A stretch of DNA of 64,000 bases, taken from positions 186,001 through 250,000 of the forward strand of contig LNKV01000039.1 in the NCBI GenBank assembly GCA_001465935.1, in the 5' to 3' direction. The notes under the pieces were generated by a model. That model saw only the letters and a list, made by a program, of their open reading frames with translations. It made no database searches and was not told where the DNA came from. The position numbers and the translations under genes are program-made. Origin of the DNA: Clarireedia homoeocarpa (lineage: Eukaryota; Ascomycota; Leotiomycetes; Helotiales; Rutstroemiaceae). Below are positions 57,419 through 64,000 of this stretch, piece by piece (position 1 is the stretch's first letter; each line of letters begins with the position of its first letter).

Positions 57419-58478
57419 GTTTTCTCCATCAGGGTGTCGTGACATTCGTGTCTTTGCTCTATTGTAATAGTATCAATCGTTGAGGATAGGGAGGGTATTT
57501 AAAAGAGTCAGGGGGAACAGTCAAGCCAGACACAAATAAGTCCTGTCATCCCTTATCCTGTCTGTACCTGAGCAAGTGCTGACTGAAGACCGATGTAGAA
57601 TGAATAGCACTTTGAGCAATATTTTGAACACCGCGAAGAGCGAGCTGGGAAATATATATTGGGAAGGTCTCCGTCTCCACTCGGAAGGCTTATATACGTT
57701 GCCATGTCCTACTGGAAATTCCTCCAAAGAACTGTTGCTATCTTTAAAACTCTCGTTTGGGTTCGTTTTCGTTGGATTGGTGATGATGAGAGTGGTGAGC
57801 TCGTGATGAGAAACCCGACATAGATGCATGTAGTTGTTGACAGTAACATATGTGACGAGTACTATGAGGGTAGCGACCGCTCCCAGCGCTGATAAACTGA
57901 AAAGATTGTTGTTACTGCTCCGAGCAGGTTTTACATTGTCCGTTCAGAAGAGAAATATCAAGGAAGATGTCCACTGTACCATACAGAACGACAATAGCGA
58001 AAAAGAAAATGCTGACGAATGTGGAAAGTTTCACATTCTTCCTCCATCGTGTCGATGCTCGACTGGCTTTCCATGACACCACTAACACTGAATAACTACA
58101 ACGAGCTCAACATAAATATATGAAATAATCAAAAAATATGTAAGGGACATCACGTTAACAATGGTAATGATATACTTCGCACATATGGAACCATCAAGCT
58201 ACCGCAAAGTACACATGAATTTTGGTCTGCAGTTTCCGGAAAAGAAAGATAATTCCCGCCTAGATTCGTACTGATGACTGATGACATACTTAGCCATGTT
58301 TTCTACACCTATACAGATACGATGTCGAGTAATCACAACTCATGTGCCAGGTCTCGCTGTACGATGGTACAGAGTAGACGAATTACTCTACAACAGCCGA
58401 GGAACACGCAACATGCGAAGCACGATCATCGTATAGAAGATTCTCCCACTAGAGATCACACTCATAACGCCAGCTCAT
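57419..58478. other. Spacer 3' of the ankyrin gene
   Basis: Short frames near 57605-57806 and 57834-58076 could encode small peptides but have no recognisable family or composition support. No gene is called. Confidence 0.35.
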
Positions 58479-59636
58479 CTATTCACTCGCCAACCTCTTC
58501 GCTGCCAAACCCTCTTCCACAACATGTTTCATCTCCTCACTTCCCATAGTCCTCGCGTACTCCACAGCACTACCCCACGCCCCTCTTAGTTCCGGATCCG
58601 CTCCATTTTCCAATAACCACGTGACCCTCTTCACCGCGCCAGCCATCACCGCATGCACAATCGCGTACTTCGGTACCATATGGCGCGACTCTTCCGCCCG
58701 ATTGACATCTGCCCCGCGCGCTACCAGAATCTCCATGACCGGAATCTGGCCTTGGTCAAACGTCTCACTAGGTACCACCCGAGCCACATGAGGGTTAGTT
58801 CCCGGAGGACACGCGCCAGCCGCATAGTGTAACGGCACGCCGTTCTTTATCTCCGCACCGGCATCTAGAAGCATGCGTACAGCCTCAACCTCACCACGTA
58901 CAGCAGCTTTCTCAAGCGCGACACAGGAATCCGTCTCCGAACTACCCATTCGATCGCGATTATCGCGCTGCGGGCCTAGGTTTGGATTGGCGCCATGATC
59001 TAGGAACCATTTCAAGAGGGAAATATTCGTGACTACTCTAGGCAATAAGACAGCACCATAGTAGCCGGGAGTATTCGGCGTCCAACCATGTTCTGCTAGA
59101 AGTTTAAAGAGGGGTATTTGCTGCTCTGAAGGAGCAGAGAGGATGTGTTGTGGTGTTAGGCGAACGATAGGAGCGCCCGACGAAAGCAAGTATTGCGCAA
59201 CCTGGATATTCCCCGCACTAAGGGCAAGGATAAGACCGTGGTGGAGGATCATAGGGGTGTAATTTTCGGATGAAACGATGGAACGAGCTGCAGTGATGGG
59301 GCCATGCCGGCAGGCGGATTCGAAGGATGTGAAGGATGTGGGCTTTTCATCGATAAAGCCGAGGTCGGTAGGATCTAGAATCGGTATCTCCCCATAAACG
59401 ATATTGAAATCCTCGGACTGGGATTGCATCATCATCGTCGGTTGAAGTTGATGATTTAGTGGTAGGTTTTCGTGCTTGTCGTTCGTCTGGCTCATATTTT
59501 GCTGTTGTTGCTGCCTCTGCTGCTGAGCGGCCATAATTTGCATTTGTTGCCGACGAGCGTTGATCATAGCCTGCTGCTGTAAATGTTGCTGTCGTGACAA
59601 ATTCTGGTTATTGGGTTCGGCCATCGCGTTCGACAT
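58479..59636 (-). CDS. Ankyrin-repeat protein with Gln-rich N terminus
   Basis: A single exon encodes 385 residues from the ATG at 59636 (MSNAMAEPNNQN). Residues about 12-60 are dominated by Gln (QQQRQQQQQ), with Met and Ala, and could aggregate or form a coiled coil. From about 95 to the end there are ankyrin-type helices with the usual consensus pieces: ALSAGNIQVAQYLLSSGA, LLKWFLDHGANPNLG, AAVRGEVEAVRMLLDAGAEI, VMEILVARGADVN and RVTWLLENGADPELR. This supports about six or seven repeats and a protein-binding role. No other domain is present, so partners are unknown. A run of T on the minus strand lies about 50 bp upstream of the start. An in-frame extension upstream is non-ATG. Confidence 0.82.
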   Translation of the reverse strand: MSNAMAEPNNQNLSRQQHLQQQAMINARRQQMQIMAAQQQRQQQQQNMSQTNDKHENLPLNHQLQPTMMMQSQSEDFNIVYGEIPILDPTDLGFIDEKPTSFTSFESACRHGPITAARSIVSSENYTPMILHHGLILALSAGNIQVAQYLLSSGAPIVRLTPQHILSAPSEQQIPLFKLLAEHGWTPNTPGYYGAVLLPRVVTNISLLKWFLDHGANPNLGPQRDNRDRMGSSETDSCVALEKAAVRGEVEAVRMLLDAGAEIKNGVPLHYAAGACPPGTNPHVARVVPSETFDQGQIPVMEILVARGADVNRAEESRHMVPKYAIVHAVMAGAVKRVTWLLENGADPELRGAWGSAVEYARTMGSEEMKHVVEEGLAAKRLASE

Positions 59637-60539
59637 ATTTAAGAAAGTTTCCTTGATTCGATTGAAAACTGGTATTTTTTCATTAAAAAAAAAAAAAAAA
59701 AGCATCCGAGGAGGAAGAGTTGGACGTTGCACAAGAAGATATAGAACTATCCGATACCAAGTAAGAAGACTAGCCACACGTGCCGTTGAAACCGCCACCA
59801 GATCCTACTACCCAAGTTTAGGCTTATGTCGAGACAGCGTAAACTATGGGCTATCTCTCTGACCGCGCACTTAGGGAGATACTAGATTTCTTACTCAGGA
59901 ACAGACCTGTCTTCTGCTTCCTTTTCGGATCCCTCCACAGCCCCACCTCCTGGCCTGGGAGCAAACGAGTACGACGAATCGTTTATCATTGGTCATTGGA
60001 ATCGCCTGCAGAAACAATTCCAAACATCACTCTAGTCATCCTTCATGCGTTGAACAATGGATACTTCAATAGGAACATATTTTAGAAAACGACGTCAGTG
60101 CCACGGCATAAAGTCAGCCTTTGACTGCGGCGCACATGAATATCAGGTACCGTGAGACACAGCGGCCGGTAGGTTTCAATATGACATGCGAATGCGAAAG
60201 AAAAATTGCTATTTATGGCAAGGACGAGGCGGCACAGTTGTCATACGCTGCTCGTCGTCGAATGAATTTGTTTTCTTTCCTTGCGCATATCTGTGTGACT
60301 GTCTACGCATGTGTGATCTCGCCGGTCGGGTAGACGCAATGATTCCTTTGGGATTCAGTGCTGGGCATTTTGAGAATAATTCGAGATATGATTCTCCTGT
60401 CGTCATTATGTCTACTCAATCTTATCCCATGCCTAGGGACGTCTGACGGGTACAAAAATGGCTTCTAAGTCATGAAATTTCTTAATCGCCATCAACGCAT
60501 CACTTTCCTTCTGTCTCTTTCTTGAAACTGCACTTCATC
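59637..60539. other. Divergent promoter region
   Basis: About 900 bp separate the starts of the ankyrin gene (minus) and the Ser-rich secreted gene (plus). An A17 homopolymer at about 59685-59701 is the only evident feature. No gene is supported. Confidence 0.4.
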
Positions 60540-63500
60540 ATGCGGTGTAATAACGCAATGTCCCTGTCAGCAGGGCAAACTGCTTTCATTCTCTCTTTTA
60601 TTGCTAGTCATGCTTCTGCAGCTGCTATTTCTACCACCAGCACTTCATCCCTCTCCAGCTTCACACTTCCTTCTTCGACAGCAACGACATATGATGATGC
60701 AACTCTATCTGTCCTTCCGAGTGCTACTGGTATTGCAGTCAATTCCACGAAGACAGTCAACTTTTCGGGCACTTCCTCGAATGCTGTGTATACTCTTCCA
60801 AATGGCTGCGTCATGTCTGCTGTGAAGCACGATGATTCCGTTGTATTTATTCCAGGTAACTCATGCCCCGCCATTTCGGCTACATCTACAAGTTCTGCAT
60901 TGAAAAGCTCCCTTGCCTCCTCCAGGAGCAGTTCTGGTAGCTCAAAACTTTCATCTGCGACTTCCTCCCGTGTGAGCTCGGTGGTTTCATCATCGAAAAT
61001 CTCATCAGCTGGAACGAAGAGTGCATCTAGCTCGTCAATTACTGGGTCTGGGATACAGTCGTCTCATTCTTCATCGAGCGGGATAACAACCGACAAAACA
61101 CTTTCATCGCGTACATCGTCGAGTGGTACGAATAGCCAGTCTTCAAAGTCATCAAGTGGCAGAACAGTAGCTTCATCGTCAGGCTCATCCGTCTCAGGTT
61201 CATCAGTCTCAGGCTCATCTGCCTCAGGCACTCGGGTTTCGTCTTCTCGTTCGTCGAGCATTGGAACTGGCATCTCATCCAGCTCCTCACGCATTGGATC
61301 GAGTATTAGCCAATCGAAATCATCAACTACTACGCGGTTACAATCTGGAAGCGGGATCTCTTCTTCCACTTTATCAAAGTCGGGAAGCTCATCCAAAACC
61401 GGTACCATTATCGCTTCGTCTACAGCATCGAAGTCTGGCAGTTCGATTTCTTCTAGCACTACTAAGTCTGGGACTGGGATTTCATCCAACGCGTCAGGCA
61501 TTTCGTCTAAAACCAGTAACAGTGTTTCTTCGTCCAGCGTTTCGAAATCCGATGCTTCTTCGACCAAGAGCAATCCATCAACATCCGTAACTAATCAGTC
61601 AAAGTCTTCTAGCGGCTCCTCTGGAACACCACTTCCCACTGTAACGCTCGGCATAATCACCTCCGTAATTGTCAGCTCCGGCAGTACGATTCGTGAACCA
61701 ATTCTTACCGGCTCCGGGCTCTCCACTCCAATCACTCTTCCCCCTATCACTACCACGTTTGCCAGCAATCAAGCTACATCTGCCGTATCATCTGTGTCCT
61801 CACAAATCATCGGTCTCATCCCCGTTCTTTCATCCTGGAAAGCGAACCCCACCCCCTTAAAGACCGACACACTGAACAAAGTAAACGATCTAAAGAACTC
61901 TGTAGAAAACCTCATTTCGGATCTCGGTACTGACTCGTCAAATAAAGGATGTGGCTCTGCGAAGAGGAGAAAGAGAGGACTGCTTGGTCTGATAAGCGAC
62001 GTCGTTAATTCCCTGACATGTATCACAAAGGATTTGGACAACATTAAGAATAATGTTGATACTAATAATGTTGAAGGGATTGACAGTTTCGTGAGCGATT
62101 TGCAAGGGGAGACGGATGATTTGACGGATGACAATGATAATACGAGTACGGATAAGAAGTCGACTACAGACAGCAAGTCAGAATCCTCCAAAACAAGTTC
62201 CTCGTCGTCGTCTACGAAAAGTAGCTCGTCTTCCTCCTCCTCATCTTCATCATCATGTACAGGATCGGAAACAGCTCTCCATGTGACAATATTCTGCAAG
62301 CCAACTGTATCTACCACAGGCGGATCAACCGTGTCAACGACAACCTGCACGTCCAGCAAAACGGATACTGTAAGCGGATGCTCAGTCACAGGAACCACAA
62401 CAACAGTTTCAACTTCTTCATCTTCGGCAACACAGACTCCCTGTGCTTCCGATACATGCGATGGCGCGTGTCCACTTGCCCCTGCTGCACTCAGTGGAGT
62501 TAGCATGGGCATAATTGCCACTACCGAAGCTTGTTCACTAATATCCACCAGCAAAACTTCAGCCCTTCCTACCGCTAGTTTTGGCGTATTTGGCAGCATT
62601 CCGGTCGCCCAGCCCACATCCGGATCGAGCAAGCGCTCATCATATAGTCCTGAAGAGGATGAGCTTAACAACTCTACCCAGCTCCTCAAACGAGCTCTTC
62701 CTGACGTCAATCCCCCTTACACAAATTACGTCTCGCAAATTAGCGCTAACACCGCGTGGGTAAGCCAAGACGGTCTCACTTCTGGCCATTGGTACAACTA
62801 CCCGCTCTTTGGCCACTCATCCGCCGGCATTAATGGTGTCTATGGCTGCACTGCTGTCATCATATCGTCCGAGAAGGGTGTGTATCTTTCGCACATATGG
62901 GAAGTTCCGGTGTTCATTGACAAAGACTGGAACCCTACAACCGACGCCTCATTCCAGACCAACGCTTTCAACGTCCTTCGCGATGGGAATCAAGAAGCGC
63001 TAAGTATTACGTCGTTGATCGGTACAGACGCAAATCCTGGTGTATTGAACGCAATATATGCACCGAAGGTATTCGTGCTCACGCCGCTGACTACGCAATG
63101 GGACCGCGATGAGAAGGGTATAACCACTCGTCTACGCTACCAGGACCGCGCGCAAAAACTTGCGAATGATTTGGCGGGCATTATTCCTGGTTCGGGGGGC
63201 TCCGGATTCACGCTGGGGTATACTCGAACCAGCCGGCAGGCATCGACGCAGGAACCTGGTGTGGCTGGTCGCGCTATTTTGGAAGTCGATCCATTCCAGA
63301 CTTGGCTTACGGTAGACAGCGATCCTACGTCTGCCGGCTTGCAGGTCGGTAGATGGAGGTTGTGGGTTGAGGATCAGTTGATTACTTATCAGGACTTTTG
63401 GCTTCCGCATACGACGCCGCCGGCAGGTACAATTCAGCAGAGAGGTGTGGGATATGAGAACCCATGTGCCAATTTGACGGGCGGTTCCACTGGCAGCTCT

Positions 63501-64000
63501 GGCTCCAAGTCTGCTACGAGTTCTGGCTCGAAAACTGCATTGAGTTCCGGGTCCAAGTCGACCAGTAGTGCAAATAGCTCCCCGAAGAGCTCGGTGGCTA
63601 GCACGTTGGTTACGACGACAAGATCCTCGTCTGCTTCGCCTAGCAGTTCTAAACAGTCTTCTTCCGGTGTATCCTCCACGAAAACGACATCAAATAGATC
63701 ATCCGTTACTCCGAGTACCACGTCGAAGGCAGCGAGTAGTTCGTCGACTTCAGCACCCTTGCCCACACTGAGCACCACCCAATGTGTTACTTCTTCACTC
63801 GTCAACTGCCAATATGTCTAGTAAGTCTCTCTAAATCACCTCTCAGTTCCATGACTAACCTAGAATTAGTTTTGATGCTTCAGTATGTCCTACCACGACC
63901 CAACTACTACCTGCGAGTTGTACCGGAACAAGTACCTCAAGCAGCGCTTCCGCAACATCAACAGCTGCTTCGTGTAGTGTGGCATCTGACTGTCCTGCTT
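60540..64000 (+). CDS. Large Ser/Thr-rich secreted protein with a C-terminal globular domain, partial at right edge
   Basis: Exon 1 (60540-63820) ends in GTAAGT; exon 2 starts at 63870 in matching phase and continues past the window end. The N terminus (MRCNNAMSLSAGQTAFILSFIASHASA) is a signal peptide. Residues about 120-360 are Ser-dominated repeats (SSKS, SGTSISSS-like), likely heavily O-glycosylated. A helical segment follows a polybasic KRRKR site (about 480), then poly-Ser, then a Cys/Thr-rich block with CTSSKTDTVSGCSVTGTTTT. After a second dibasic site (KRALPDV, about 720) comes a 230-residue globular region with WYNYPLFGHSSAGINGVYGC, SEKGVYLSHIWEVP and WRLWVEDQL. I have seen this last region in uncharacterised fungal secreted proteins but know no function for it. 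It is probably a cell-wall or extracellular protein; the C terminus is unseen. Confidence 0.82.

Noticed and set aside
57605..57806. Small frame with one hydrophobic stretch on the plus strand
   Set aside because: No family, overlapping frames on both strands, and no signal or splice support.
61064..62710. Long acidic antisense frames
   Set aside because: These are complements of the Ser-codon-rich secreted protein; antisense of TCN/AGC-rich DNA gives Asp/Glu-rich open frames.

Overview
The window looks like nuclear DNA of a filamentous ascomycete (Pezizomycotina). The evidence is many short introns of about 50-100 nt with GTAAGT/GTATGT-type donors and CTAAC/CTGAC-like branch points, long pyrimidine-rich leaders, and recognisable fungal genes (atg17, a sconB/MET30 F-box WD40 protein, BOL3, a UstYa-family protein, an ascomycete laccase with a terminal DSGL plug). 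A Leotiomycete is my best guess from the style of several proteins, but I could not test this. No rRNA gene, tRNA gene, CRISPR array or bacterial-type operon was recognised.

Layout. 1-3.9 kb: a long leader and a PP1/glycogen-targeting CBM21 protein. 3.9-10.9 kb: gene-free, strand-biased DNA with minisatellites. 10.9-15.5 kb: a helical hypothetical protein, BolA-like 3, a DenD-like epimerase, and a small coiled-coil gene that looks broken by a frameshift and a 317-bp MITE with an 8-bp target duplication. 16.1-22.1 kb: a UstYa-family membrane protein, a tiny secreted Tyr/Gly-rich peptide gene and a 13-exon laccase. 22-30 kb: AT-rich repeat island with a 495-bp MITE inside a minisatellite, 65-bp direct repeats, a possible solo LTR and decayed inverted-repeat elements. 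30-36.6 kb: a disordered hypothetical protein and a two-finger C2H2 regulator in otherwise empty DNA. 40.8-43.6 kb: a graveyard holding a FAD-oxidase fragment, a GH95 alpha-fucosidase fragment and a shattered GH1 beta-glucosidase. 44.1-53.5 kb: an intact eight-exon SGNH esterase (IAH1-like), atg17 and sconB/MET30. 55-64 kb: a helical membrane protein, a second copy of the first MITE family, an ankyrin protein and a large Ser-rich secreted protein that runs off the right edge.

The housekeeping genes do not form a pathway cluster. The most suggestive functional grouping is 16-22 kb, where a UstYa-like protein and a phenol-oxidising laccase flank a secreted peptide with seven tyrosines in its last 24 residues. 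This could be an unorthodox oxidised-peptide locus, but the evidence is contextual only. Exon boundaries were derived by hand from splice signals and frame continuity; no alignment or search was run.
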